From assembly GCA_035582835.1 (NCBI GenBank), contig JAYKAV010001000.1, positions 2,052,680-2,116,679 of the forward strand: a DNA stretch of 64,000 bases, read 5' to 3'. The position numbers and the translations under genes were made by a program. Origin of the DNA: Phoebastria nigripes. Taxonomy: Eukaryota; Chordata; Aves; Procellariiformes; Diomedeidae. Positions within the stretch are counted from its first letter, which is position 1. Each line of letters opens with the position of its first letter. This document shows positions 14,377-27,769 of this stretch, one piece after another. The notes beneath the pieces were generated by a model. It saw nothing but the letters and a program-made list of their open reading frames with translations, did not search any database and had not been told where the DNA came from.

Positions 14377-15439
14377 GCTCAAGGTTCCTTAAAGTAATAC
14401 TTCTTATTTACAGTTCCAGCTGCCTCGGTATCACAGAACCATGTGCTCCTGCTCTGCTTGTCTCCCAGGCTCCCATTTTGGGGAGCTAACATACTTAAAA
14501 ATACAGTTCCCAGTGCCTCAGATTACAAGGAAGGTGATTCTACATTACGCCCCCTCTCTTCCATCACATGTTGGAAAAATCTTGCTTCTGTCAAAAAACC
14601 CAGCTTGACTGACACTGAAAATTATTGTTCCAAGAGAGAGACTGAGCAGGAGCTAAAGTTTGTTTTATTCCTTCTGTAGCAAGACAAGGTTGTTGTTGGT
14701 TTTGAAAACTTGTGGCAGCATGTGAGATCCAACAGCAAAGCTGCGCCGGCTGGGGGTGGAATCCTTCGGTCTGTTTTAATCACTACTCTATTTCCTTTCA
14801 GCTCCTGCCCCTCCTTTGGCTCCACTCTTATTTTTACTCCCCTCCTCTAAATGGAAATTTTCAAAAGTAAGACTCAGGCATCCGACCCATGGCTCACCTC
14901 CAGGTGTGCCACAATATGCCTGCTCGTCATAGGGGCTGCTTTTGCTCCGGAGGGCAAAGCTTTTACCTTTGATCCCTCCAGATGTATTTTCTCCTCATAA
15001 TAAACTGAAAATTACAATCATCCCTTCTGGGTCTCCAACAGCTCATTTGCCCATTATTTCTTCAGTAAGGCATACAATGAATACAGTGGTAAAAAGCTAC
15101 ACAGTCTAATGCAGTTTTAAACCAAAATTCAGAAACAGTGAAAATGAACTGTCTCTCCACAAGTAAATTAGCTGCCACGTGCTCCAAGATCAAGACAGCA
15201 ACATTCAGATCCAACAGGGCTGGAACTTAGGTTTACTTCAGAAGTTTCTAAGTTAGGCTAACAAGGATGGCCCAAAGTTGACTCTTTCTAGTTCTGCATA
15301 ATGTACGTACCTCTCCTTTGCAATTCACTCCTGACTAAACACAGAGAGCAGAATACTCCCAGTTACTTCTAGGTAACGCAGAAGACATTCATATGGCCAC
15401 TTTACAAACTTATCCTGGAAAAGAGACCGCAGCTGATTC

Positions 15440-15890
15440 AAGAACATAAGAAATACTGGATTAGGCCGGTGGTGCATCTAGACTAGCATTCTGCCTGCAG
15501 CAATGGAGAAATAACCTTTAAGCCCAACCCTTTACTTCCTATCTTGTAACCAGTTTTCAATAAAATAACCTGTCCACCAACCTCTTGGCAATGCATTTTC
15601 TTCAGTAACCTATTGTGTGGAACCTTGAAAAAGGTTTTTTGAAAATCAAAGTATTGATGTGCACATGCTTATTGACACCTCATTGAACTGCAGCAGGTTA
15701 GGGGCAGGATTTCTCTTTCCAGAAGCTCTTGCCCAATGCACCACATTTCTCTATGAACTCACTGAACTTNTTCTATATGACAGGCTCTGCCCTCACTGTC
15801 CTCTTTTTCCCACGATCCCCTCTAGAGCTCATTTTGTATTTCACTTACACACCAATTTGAGTAAGGTCAGACACTCAGATGGAGTCTGAA
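15440..15890 (+). mobile_element. ancient LINE/SINE-tail relic of amniote type
   Basis: The segment begins CAAGAACATAAGAAATACTG and continues with ...GGCCGGTGGTGCATCTAGACTAG. It later reads CTTGAAAAAGGTTTTTTGAA, then AATCAAAGTATTGATG and CATGCTTATTGACACC. These match, with heavy decay, a repeat I know from turtle, crocodilian and bird DNA (AGAACATAAGAA...TACTGG...; ...AAGGCTTTTTGAAAATCCAAGTA...). The exact family is uncertain. A frame at 15659 is not coding. Confidence 0.55.
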
Positions 15891-16311
15891 ATTTCTCATG
15901 TGCTTCAGGCTTAGTATACTCACTGAGTACTGCAGCTAGGGTTTGAATGGTCTCTGAGCGTTAGTACGATCCGCAGAATCCAATGGGCTCAGTCCATTTA
16001 GTGGTGCAAAGGGTGTCAAAAAGCTTGCAGCCTCCACCTGGCTGTACGATATAAAACCAGAGTCTTGTACCTTCACCGCTGCCCCAATTCTGTCCCTTTT
16101 GAAGACCGTTTTTTTTTCATGATAAGGATCTTCAGAACTAATACACAGGGCCTTTAAAAGATTAAGGTTCTTGGCTCCTAATGGTCCCTTCGCTTACAGA
16201 AGGGGCTGGGGCTTGCAGGCTAGAGGGTCCAGGGCAAATAAACAAAACAGCCAACTTAGTCAACAGCAGCAAGGACTAACGACTAAGAGACTCAGTTTGT
16301 ACAAAAATGCC

Positions 16312-16525
16312 TTGAGCTAGAGTCCCAGCTCTGCCTCTGACAGGCTGCAGGGCTCTTGAAATTCTTTCTATATCCATTGCACTCTGTAATTATCTTGTCT
16401 GTTTAGATTGTGATCTCTTCACGTCAGTGATTGACATGATACATTTGTACAGTGCCAGTAAAACAAGAGTCATAGTGCAGCCCAGGTTAGGACCCTGAGG
16501 TGCTGCTTTAGTAACAACATGCACT
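16312..16525 (+). mobile_element. MIR-like SINE relic with extended 3' tail
   Basis: It reads GTCCCAGCTCTGCCTCTGAC, then a decayed core, then TTAGATTGTGATCTCTTCAC followed by TGTACAGTGCCAGTA and a GGACCCTGAGGTGCTGCTTTAGTAAC-type end. The TTAGATTGTAAGCTCTTC-type motif plus a TGTACAGCACC-type motif is characteristic of MIR-family tails in amniotes. Confidence 0.6.
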
Positions 16526-19500
16526 CTCCTCTTCTGGCATTGCAGTAAGCCATAGCTACATTATAATATCCACCTGCTTTGGGCCATCTGGTATACATAA
16601 ATGTCCCTGTGTCTTTTTACATGTAAATATAACTCTTTGAAGACTCCTCTTATTGTTACCAGTCATAGCTTGTTAAGTGCTGTCAAAGTTTTCTGTGCCA
16701 TATGAGAGAGAGGTGGATCCAAGGAGCCTTGCAGTCCAAGCAGAGCAGCAAACCATTTGGAGACAACGTGCAGCAGATGAGCCAGGAGCTGGTTCCTGTT
16801 CAAAGTGTTCCCCAGGAGCTGACTGCATTGCAGTTGCAGCAGGTTTTCAGGGAACTGGCAAAGGGGACAGAGTTTGTACACTCAGTTAACAGGCATGCTT
16901 TTGAGCATGGAGGGAAGTTGCAGGTTCAGGAAGCACAACACATGACACTGTGCTGAACAAGGAAGGAGATATAAAGACAGAAGGGTGTGAAGCGCACAAA
17001 AGGAACAAGAGGAGGGACAGAACAAAACCATAGCTGTTCTCTAGGGAGGGACAAAACAGATCAAAGCTCTTAAGGCTAAAAAATTAAAATTGATACAAAA
17101 GGAATTACACGGATGGAAAGTTTCCAAATGGGGGGGGCGGGCTTGTCACATACCTTCTAGTGTTCAGCATCTTATATATGTCAGAAAATGTAGGAAAGAT
17201 CCATTTGAGACCCCACCTTTCTCTCTCTTGCACAGAGACATCTGCCTTCCTGTGACAACAGCCCTGAATTTCAGAGCTAGAGTATGACAGAAAAGCGATT
17301 CTGTAACAGATCTGTTCTACTAAGCAGGGATTATCTTTGCATAAGATTTGTGTGAAGTGCCTCGCACAAGTGAAGCTGAATAGGGCTTTTAGGTCCAACT
17401 ACAGTACACACAATACAAAAAAATCATCATCACGGCTGTAAGCTGAAGCAGCGTGGCACCCCATTGAAGAATACTGCAGTCCAACAGCCCCAGAGAGAGA
17501 ATATACTTTGAACGAATTAATCCCCTGTTTTTTCTACCTTTTCAAGATTCAAGTATCAAGATCATCCCTTACCTGCCAGTCCTATTTCAATTCCCTATGT
17601 CTGGAGAAATTGAACTGAGNGGGGATCATAACAAAACGAGGTGATTAAGCCTCCTAGAACAAATACAGTTCCTTCTGCACAAGTGCTGAGGGCTAAAACT
17701 TTCTTGCTTCCAAAGTCTTTTGAGAGTCCTGAAATTCTTTTCTTCTGTGTTGCATTTTGAAGTTGCTACCCACGAATATCCTTGTCAGACAATACTAACT
17801 CTCCACCTACTGACTGTCAGTAGTTTTCACAGAGATGACATTTGAAAGACTCAGAGGTTGAAAGCTAATCTCTCTTCTCAAAAGTTATATTTCCCAGCAA
17901 ATATTTGGATATCTACCAGACAAATAAAGCGAATGTGGATGTCTCTTTGTAACAGTTTGACCACAAAGGTAAAGACTGTGTAAGACTGGGACTTAATTTG
18001 ACTAAAAAGATACTTGGGACAAAATAGTGTCAGTTTCAGCCCAGAGTTATATGTAACTGCAATTCTTTAAACAAAAAAATCTGAATTAAAAATTCACTTC
18101 TGTAAATGCAGTATTAAAGTTGGTGCTGTTGTCTGCTGGAACCAGAGTTTCTATGAATAGTGGATCAAATCCGTCAGCAATTTAGCATGGCTCACAGTGA
18201 AGAAAATATCTACAATGCCTTGAGAGGTGTGATGGATGCGTTCAGACTACCAAAGTGTCCTTAACCCAGTCTGGCTACGGCTGAGTGCTTTTATGACAGA
18301 ATAGACTTGAGTATGCTCAGCAGCCCAGATGGGTTTTACAGGCTGGGCTAAATTCCACTCTGTGACAGCTTCCCTGCTACCTGCACCAGAGGTAGCTAAA
18401 GTGAACTTAAGGGTATGTGGGATCCCCTCACTGTACTAGAAATATGTCCGAAGTCCTTGAAAATGTCTTGGGAATATTTTTGTCATCTCTTTTCTAATAC
18501 ATTGTTATTCTTTTTTAGAACTGTCCAATCCAATTGCACTTCAAATTAAGCCTAAATTTTGAATGGCAACAGAGACCTCAGCCATTTCTTTTAGATCTTA
18601 AGGAGAAAGATCTCAGATGTTGCACACCAGCTTAGCTCAAGACACGTTATTTCAGCTGCTGCTATTGCTATGGGTAGTCTCTTTGGCCTAATGAGTCAGA
18701 TTATTACAAAAGCATTTCTTCCACTGTGCAGCTGCAAGTAAACCTGAAAGCATGAGATTTGATTACACAGCTTTGGGAGAGCTTGATGCAAGAATAAAGA
18801 AGCCACCATCTTTCTGTTCCTATACAACGGTCAGTTTTAGTTCTGCTCTTGTACCCGCTGTTGCACAAGGTTCTTCTTTCTTGCTCCCATGATCTGTTCA
18901 AACCCTAAAACAAGGTCCTGGAGCTTTGGAAGGGGAGAGCTCAGTGAAGCTCTACCTGTGTGCAATGGCATTCAGTAGGAATTTTTCCAAGAGCTCTCCA
19001 AAGGGTAGTGCAGTTGCACACCATCCCCAGGGAAGCTTCCCCATTCTTGAACTTTCCAAGGCATTTCTTTAATGGACATGAAACCCACAGGTTGATGATA
19101 AAACTCAAAAAAATCCAAGTCTAGATAAATTATTTAACAGCTGAGTCTTAAAATTATGCCAGATCTCACTTTCATACATCCATGAATCTGTAAATTGGCA
19201 TTATAGCCAGTTCACCCTACTCACAATCAGATAATTTCTGTTCACTTTTGTCCCACCTTAAGTGAGAAAAAATATTTCTGGCTGTTGGCTTTGGGCTTTC
19301 CCTGAGCCTCTTTCACACCTAATCCTCTTCAGCCAAAAAAGTCTGAATCTGGCAGGGAGATCTGGATGAAAGAAAAGGTCCTCTTTTATCCAGATTTTAT
19401 TTTTTGTCTCTGCACATTGTTTTGTTAAAGTAGAATAGAGAGGCAGAAAAATTCAAGAAATACAAGAGATGATTCTTAGGAGCCATAGATAGCTTTCCAG

Positions 19501-19734
19501 AGAAAATGTAGGCATCCTCTCTACTAATATTGTTATCTTCTCACAAGATGTCCCACATGTAAGGTACCAGTGTTCCCATACATTATAACCTGCATTTTTC
19601 TCTTATGAGTTAGCATCCCAAGGCTGCAAAGTTTCCAGGAGTTTTGGACAGCTCTGAATGATATGTTTTCTTAAACAGAAAAAGTCACTCCATGTTCATG
19701 CTTGTCTCTTCCCCATCTTCAAAGTGCTAATAAA

Positions 19735-19850
19735 TATTATTTTCTTATAATTATTCCCAACTAACAGAAGAAAAGACTGATAAGCATTTAAGTGCCTTGA
19801 CCAAAGCTATGGAGTTTTACCTGCTGTTTCCCTGGATTTCTGTGGATATC
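19735..19850 (-). mobile_element. MIR-like SINE relic (reverse orientation)
   Basis: ATTATTCCCAACTAACAGAA followed by GTGCCTTGACCAAAGCTATG is the decayed reverse form of the MIR core (attattcccatttacagatg...gtgacttgcccaaggtcac). Confidence 0.5.
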
Positions 19851-21484
19851 CATTCCTCAACTATCACACATCAAACATCCAGTCATCTCTATTTTCTGAC
19901 AAATATTTCTGCTCCTAATGGGCAAAGCTCATTGTAGTGTCATACAGGTTAATACACCCAAAGGGAGCCTGGCTGTGTCTGGAAACTCACCTTTATGCAT
20001 TACTTATTCAGATACACCCCACCGCAACAGGCACCCATTGCATGTTTTTTATGCCCTGTTAATTAATCAAAACTATTTTGCAGTCTCAGTCCAGTTTCTA
20101 GCAGACATATGGTAATATTAAGACATTGATATATTTCAGACTCAAACCCTGCAGAGCTGTCTCAGCAAAGAAAAAGACTGACTGGCACAGAGCCTGAGCT
20201 CCCATCGCAGCCCCCATGGGTGCTCCCTTTTCCAGGGCAGCATGCCCGGTGCACTTGCTCTGTGAGTAAATCAAGCAAAGCACACACGGTTCATCAAACC
20301 AACCTTTTCACCAGCTTCAGCAATAATGAATAGGAAACATAAATTCAGTGCAAGCAGCGGGATGATACAGCAGCAACACCCTCTTCTACAGCCAAGTTTC
20401 TAGTGACATCACTAGATGTTCTGTGACTGAAAAATGTGGGGTTTGGGTCCAGAAAGTACCTTCCCCTTCATCCCAAAACTGCTTAGCCTCCCCAGGTGAC
20501 TATCACTCCATCATAGTCTGTAGATCATAGGTACGAACTGAGTTAAATAATTGACGCTTTCCTTTGTTTAATTCTGCATACAACTTTTGCCAGTGTTGAG
20601 ACACTAAACACCACAAAGCAACNGCTATAAATTTCCAAAATATACTGTGCTGGTTTATACTTTCCTCTCTGATGCTTTTCCCAGTATTAACTCTGTATCT
20701 TCTCAAAATTACACATTGTCAAATAAAGCACAGTGGGTGGCGCATTTATGATTGTTAAGTAAAACCATTGAAAGAACACTCATTTCTTATAAAACAACAA
20801 GGATTTTTACAGAATTCCTGTCTTGGTTCCACACTTTAAAAAAATCCACTTTTTCTTAATCCCTTAAACTTGGGCTAAGCAGAGTTTTAAGGTTTGCAGA
20901 GCTGTTCTCCAGCTGAGTGTTTCCTTTTAGATATGCACACCTCCTTGTTGGACATTCATTATCAAACCTGGTGTTTGCCTTTTATCTACAAGCCCTCTTC
21001 AGTGTTCAGCATAAACTACATGGACACCTTGCAGATTGACATTTCTTCATTCATGCTTTACCTTAAACAGCATGCGAAGACATCAAAGAAGAGGAGCCGA
21101 CTTTGATGTTACAAAATGAAAAACGCCTCATGATTTGCCAAGACCAGGGGAACTTGTAGTTTGCTCTTTTTTCCCTTAAAGAAATACTACTGCTTTCCCC
21201 ATGAATATGTGAAAATCTTTGCCATTTTCACCAAACTTGTATAAACACTTTGTTCCCAGTAAAAAAACAAGCCACATCTCATTGCAGTCCGTTAAATATG
21301 GGNCCCAGTGCCTAAACTACAGTGGCTTGAAGGAACACACACTTTATTTAAAGAGCTTATTTGTTTCGCACCTGTGACTTTTACACACTCCAGGTGTCAC
21401 GACCCCCAGTGTCACCTCACTAATACTGATAATAATAGTGCATGTGCTGTGTTTTTCATTCACAGGTCAGTGAGAGGGATTGAG

Positions 21485-21620
21485 AAAAGCATGGTCATTC
21501 CTATGCTGTAGATGAAGGAATTGTGCAATAAGAGATGTTACTTGGTTTGGCCATGATAGCAAATAGCCAGCAATAAAACAGAGCAGTCTCGATTCCTATG
21601 CGGATGCTCGACTTGGCAGC
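21485..21620 (-). mobile_element. MIR-like SINE relic (reverse orientation)
   Basis: ATTCCTATGCTGTAGATGAA, then GAGATGTTACTTGGTTTGGC and AAACAGAGCAGTCTCGATTC, match a diverged reverse MIR core in order (tacagatgagg, gacttgcccaagg, agagccgggattc). Confidence 0.5.
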
Positions 21621-24600
21621 TTGCTCTGGTCATGAAATCAAAGGCGATGGTGCTCAGCACCATAACAGACACAAAAAGTGCCAATAACCCTGGGAGGAGG
21701 CCAGTCATACTTTATCAGAAAGTGCTGCACACCACAATAGGAAAGACTTGATTTGGTTCATAATTTATGTTCCTATTGTTTTAAATACTATCAAGGGAGG
21801 ATTTCTTTGCATGTTTTCTTTCATTGTTTGAAGTGAAGAGCTACCCTGTCCTTATAAGGACAGTAGGAATGTGCATAATTAGTCCAAGGCTAGAGAATAG
21901 AGACATTCAAAATGAACATTTGTTATTGATTTCCCAGACTGCAGTGGAACTGAGAAGAATATCATGAGAGGAAAAGATATGTAATTAAATGTGATTTGTT
22001 AGAATGCTGCCTCGCTAGGTCATTGCATATGTATTATTNGACTGCATTGCTTCAATGTAAAGCACACAGTTCCTCTCCCTGGTACAAAATCCTTTGATTA
22101 ACCAGCCTCCCTTCATTGGTGGAAGGGGCCAGCCCTTTTGTTGTTTTGCTGCTGGCAGTGTTGCTTGTGCTATTTCTTTAAGACTCTTCATCAGATGTGG
22201 TTTGTCAGGAACATGCCTAGACTGTACGTCAGAATAGAGCTCATTTGCTTTGATATGCATTTGTAATGTGCCTGCTCCAAAAGGAAGGGAATGAAAACTT
22301 TGGTCACACTGTTAATCTGCAGGAACTACATTTTAAGCAACTGGATGCGAGTAGACTCTGCACATACCATAGTGTTGGCTGCTCCTTTCAAACAGAATTT
22401 TATCAATAATTGGTGCCAACACAAGAACATATGTCAAACATTTACCACAATTGATTCAGCAGCAATGTGTTTAGCCCAGACTTTCTGCTGTAGAGAGACC
22501 TTTTATTTTCAGTTTAGGGCCTGAAATTTTCCAAAACAACATGTATAGCTACTTTACCTCATTTCTTGCTGTATTGTGCTCAAAGACCAGCACAGATATG
22601 ATCAGTTTGACTATTTGGCTCCAGTGTTATAGGTTTTGTACTCAAGGCTTTTACCCTTGAGCAAGTGTTTTGCATACCAAGAAAGCCTGAAAGTGAAAGG
22701 GTTACACTTCCTTGAAGGTCCACTTAAATGACTGTGAGAAGAGAGCCAAAATGGTAATCAGATCCCTATGAGATCATATTGAAAGCAGCCATGCCTATTT
22801 CACAGAGTCTTCTGATGTTGCAGGGTTCTGTAATGCATTTAATCACTGGAGTTTCAATAAGTTGAGATTTGTTGTGAGTACTATAGAGAGCACTCATCTT
22901 AGATAAAATGCTGCCTGGTAATGCTCTTACTGCTACATGAGCCAGAATGCAATCGAATATCCATGGTGATTTAGCCTTGCACCGTCATCCCAGTGAAGGG
23001 GATGCAGGATTTTCACAGCTACATAGCAGTGGATTAATATAACTATTCATTACAATTCATGGGAGGCCTGATCCAGTTTCTGTCAGAGTCGAAGGGAAGA
23101 TGCCATTTGATTTTACTGGGAGTTTGGACAGGGTTTTGTGTGTCCAATCCTGTAACTGGCCTCCGCTACCACAGAAGCTTCCTCAGGGCCCTCTATTACT
23201 CTGCTGCCCAGGTGGCACCTATATGGCTGTTGGCCTGCTTTTATTACCCAGTGGAGCCCAGGTGATCCTAATTCTGTCAGACAACTAAGCATTGGTACAT
23301 AAGGGGTATGTAGAGAGAGGTAAACCAACAGAGAGGTTTAATAGCTAAACCTTGTCTACCTTGCTTTTATTTTATTCAAACCTGTGAAGTTCCAACTGAC
23401 CTAGAAAACTAAGTTTGGTATAAACCATGTTGATGCCTGTTTCTGAAAGAAGTGAATGAGTGGGGTTTTGAAGATGGCTCTGCAAAAACTCACAGATGTG
23501 ATTGNGTGTGGATGAAACCCAAGTAGCTTAGCTCACAATGTACCATCTCATCTGGCTCAAAGTTTGCAGGGAGCCAAGAGAGAATCCTTGTTAGCCTATC
23601 TTCGTTAAATGGCAAACAACCATTATCCAGTTAAGCTTGAACCAAACAAACCTTTTATTAAGCCTAGGATTTGAGAAAGCCCTTCTCCACTAATGGATAT
23701 GGTTTGCAGCTTGCTTTGAAACATGCAGAAACCAAGCTAAAAATGGACCAAGATTAAAGAGCAAATTACTCACACAGGTCAATCCCAATAACCCCTTCCG
23801 GTTTCTTGCAAAAATCCAAGCCTGTAGACTGTCAATGGACCTTATAACACTGAAGAAATCTGAACAGTATTTTACGTCTCTCAAGTGGTTAAAACAAAAC
23901 AAACACCTGAGCCTGTTTTATGCTACAGTTTCTGTCTTTGCTACCATTACTGAGCAGTAGAACAAGCAAGTTTGTAGGTACCAAGGCTAAAAGATGGTTC
24001 AGCATATGGTTATATTGTGTTATTTCTGCCTATACAAACAAAATACCCATTAGATTTTTTTTAAAAAAAAAAAAGAGAGAGAGAAACACAATGTGATTAA
24101 AAATGCTTCTTTTTGTAGTGTAGTCTAGACCTTATAACAACCAAATAGGAAAAATTATCTGGACAATTATCTGGCTGCTAGAGTCAACCAAATAAAATGG
24201 ATGCCGCTGATCAAAGAGCACTGAGTTTTCAGAGGTGCCTCTTGAAATACACCAGGTTTGAAAATGGAAGCCTCAGAGAATCAGTCCTTTCCCCTTGGCT
24301 GACAAGCACTTTCTGAAGAACAGAAGAGGTTTTCCAGCAGATATTTTGAGTGTCAGAAAAAAAAAAAATTCATGAATTAATGCAGATTTTAAGGAGAATG
24401 ATATTGCCTAAAAATACCATTGTTAGTACAGGGGGGTTTGTGACAGATTTGGCAGATTTCTGCAGCACCTTCTGACCATATGAAGTTGTGTGTGACTTCG
24501 CCTTTTTATTTCTGCCTTTTGGAGTTCAGTCTCTGTCACTGTTGCCCTCTGCATTCAGCTCCTCTGTAGACCCAGTGCTCCTGACACTCATTGTTATTCT

Positions 24601-26064
24601 GTTCTTTGCTTTCAACATTATTCCAGTGAGATTCCCTCCTTGTCAAAGCACTGACTCAGTCTACCTTAGAGGACTGTCTGTTGATCTCTAAGACACATGC
24701 GAATCTTTCTGGTTTCACTACCGTTATTAGCTGGCCAAGAGTTCCAGGATTAAAATGTTCAACAGAAAAAATGTTCACAATGTTATTTATATCACTTATA
24801 GTAATAGAAATATCACAACAATTTAGTGCTCTGCTGTGCTTGAAGGTTGTACATAATTGAGAGTTGTTTAGCAGCATCACATTCACTTCCTTTCACCCCC
24901 CCTTGTGCTAGCACCCGAGTACCGTACTACAGCACCTTTTTCAGGCTACCTATCAGATGTTGTTGAAAAGAATTGTTTGGAGGCATAAGGATTAGCCAGG
25001 TGAAATCCTGCATGCTCCCTTTGTTCCCCAGGCCAAACATGGAAAAGCACACCATCTATAAGCCATATTTATCCTCCTTTTTTCTTGAGCCCAAAATAAG
25101 GCCTGGTCAAATCACAAATCACCATAAATATTCTCATTAAGCATTAGCCTATTCTTAAAGAAATAGTTGTCAGTACCAACTCAGCTGCAAGAAGCCCTTT
25201 TCAGTTTTGTAAAAGCTGTGTAGCAGCAGACTAGACATGGAAAGGTAAAGGAAGCAGATTAAATTCTCAAGCAGCTGTTAATGCCAGTTTAAGATGCCTA
25301 TATCCCGACACAAACTACGCCTTTGTCTGTAGCAGCAGCAGTACACTTCTCTGCCAGTATCAATACATTCAGGCTAGGGAACTTTCCCAGTCTGAATAGG
25401 CCTTGTTTCCAGGCATGGTTTCAGCCAGCCCCAGGACTTTCTGAGCTGAGCTGCAGCCCCCTGAGGCTAGGCTGCAGCTTCTGCTGCTCCTGCACTGCTC
25501 ACAGCCTCCTTGCAGCCCTGCCAGGACCCTCTGACACCCCAACATCTTGCTTGAGCACACTTGGTAGCTCCCCAAGAGAAAGAACAATCCCCCCTCCCTC
25601 CCTGAAATCCCACCCCCTACTAGAAGACTAAAATACAACCATGAACAAAAGTAGAAGACTAAATACTGTGCTGTGAACAAGGGCAAAAAGAATCATCAGA
25701 ATTATAATAGTGAGACCATCGCCCAGCACAAGGGACTGGGAGCTTTGGAAAGGACAGGATCACCTGTTTGCTGCAGGCCTCAAGACAAGCTCTGACTGTC
25801 TTGAGTAACTTCTCAATGCTCAGTTTTTTATCCCATCCCTTAAATGCATGCAGCATTGTCTGCTGTCAAAACTGTAATGCTAAGCTAAAGTACCTGCTAG
25901 CCTTGCCTATTTTGGTAATATTTATTTAGTGCAGATTTGGGAACTTTATGAGGCATCGTGATCTCTGGAAATTTCATAAACAAACCAGTTCATTACTAGC
26001 CTAATTAACTGATCTCATGTAGCTGTAAACCATGGTTAAGAGAACTGGTCTGTTTCCTCCACAG

Positions 26065-26151
26065 TGGCAGATAACAAGCACTACACAGCAGTGACCCGAA
26101 CACTTCTGTCAAATCTTTCCAACATTTGTGAAACCTTCCAGGAAACAAGGG
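26065..26151 (+). other. exon-like segment in intergenic DNA, product unknown
   Basis: The segment is flanked by a good acceptor (GTTTCCTCCACAG ending at 26064) and a donor (GG|GTATGT, GT at 26152). It is 87 bp and only one frame is open, reading ADNKHYTAVTRTLLSNLSNI and then CETFQETR. It would be a phase-symmetric exon. I do not recognise the peptide, and no neighbouring exon with matching phase was identified. It could belong to a lncRNA, an undetected gene or be chance. Confidence 0.2.
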
Positions 26152-26894
26152 GTATGTTGTATTTTCTGCTTGGCACTACAGCTGTAGTACATAGTACCAC
26201 TGTAATGTCACTATCATTTATCTTTCCCCAATTGCACTTATTGTTGCAATTAAGGGAGAAAACCAGTTCATGTGTCTTTAAAGACCTAACAAGTGCTATT
26301 GCACTTTGAACTATTACAACCCTTAATCTAAAAATATTGTCTACACACTAGTCTCCTTACCTGAGGAGCTCAGAAGTAGGAACTAGATGTGTAAACTCCT
26401 TCAGCAGTAAGCAAAAAAGGAGGTGGGGGGGGNGTGTGGAATCAATCTACTGCAAGTGGCCAATACAGCAAATTAGAGCTGACAGTCTTACTGCTAATTG
26501 AAGTACTACTATATCAAACAAAATGATTAAGGACTTGACTGGGTCTAACCCTTTATCAGCAGAGATATGAAACTCAATCATGATAAAATACATGAGCAAT
26601 TTAGGCTCTTACTGTAAAGAATAACAGTCATTTTATTTGATTCATCAAGAGCACAGCAGCCTTAACAGTATGTTCTGCATGTTACAGTGAGGCCTGACAG
26701 CTTACAGGATGTCAGGTCTCCTGTGCATGAAGATGCAGCTTTGTTGATTCATAATTCCCTCAAGGAGTCCATTATTGTGGACTGCAGTGTTAAACAGGTG
26801 CGGGCTGAGCACTTAGATCTCAAAGAATGAAAAACGGGACTGTTAAAAGATTAAACCAGGAACCCTTTAGAAAGGAAGGTCACAATAAAAAAAA

Positions 26895-26916
26895 GTGTGT
26901 GTGTGTGTGTGTATAT
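26895..26916. repeat. (GT)n microsatellite
   Basis: Nine GT units followed by ATAT, preceded by an A8 run. Confidence 0.95.
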
Positions 26917-27769
26917 CTCATCATAACTTAATTACTGGTGATCAGGAATGAAATAGCCATCAACAATACCACCTTGTGAAAACTCAAGGTTTCAGCTGAG
27001 AGATTAAGTCTGGAATTAAAATAGAGTTAAATTTAAATTCCAGAGTTCACTGCAAGCTGTACTGGAATAAAAGAAAATTTGAAGTCAGCCCTATGTTTCT
27101 AATTGAAGCACCTTAGCGATGCAAACTTAGAGCTGACTATTACACTTACAAGAAAGAAAGAGCATCTCTTCACACTGAGCATTTTCATCTTTCAGTCTCT
27201 ATCTGAGCATCATTACAAGCAAAGAATTCAAACCTGTCACAGCCCTTCAGCTTTACAACTTATAACCTGCTGCAGAACTACAGTTAAGCCAAGTCTTTCT
27301 CTCTTGAACCTGCTAGAGCGGTTCATAGGATTACTGCCCTAAATTGTCCCTTCTGCCTCCTATTGGAGCATAAGAGACTTTGAAACATCACAGATTCATT
27401 TTCCACTTGGAAGATGATTTTCAGGTTAATTTTTTTCTTCATCTTTATCCTTCAGGTAATTTTCTACTCAGAACTCTGGAAAAAAAAGGGGTTCTGGCTC
27501 ATANGCAGTCTACATCTGAAGTTACTACAAACTGGTTAGGAAGCAAGCTGACTGACCTAACCAAGAGTCAGCTGGGACCCCCTGAAGGAAAAAAGAAATG
27601 ACTGAAAGACATCAGAGAAGGAAAAATAAAAAACTAAAGTCCATACTGTTGTGCTGAGCTGGTCAGAGCATGCCCACCTCACCCTATTTAGGGAGAAAGT
27701 GTCTTAATATTATAGCTGGCTGGAAAAAAAAAATGCAGGAAAGTAAATTCAAAAGTTCGGAACATTTTT

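Larger units (their letters stand above)
12000..26000. other. intergenic, repeat relics, no supported gene
   Basis: Holds MIR-like relics at 16312-16525, 19735-19850 and 21485-21620, the LINE/SINE relic at 15440-15890, a G-rich run at 13002-13019 and a G8 run near 17131. The frame at 16702-16956 is unbroken for 84 codons but has no splice context or recognisable product. 12300-12760 is AT-rich and might be a conserved non-coding block. Confidence 0.6.

Noticed and set aside
16702..16956. Gln-rich 84-codon frame (MRERWIQGALQSKQ...)
   Set aside because: No similarity recognised and an alternative frame is open over the same bases; composition alone is not evidence.
25323..25686. Opposed frames over a Leu/Cys/Ser-rich stretch
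   Set aside because: Open on both strands over a GC-rich patch; no domain recognised.
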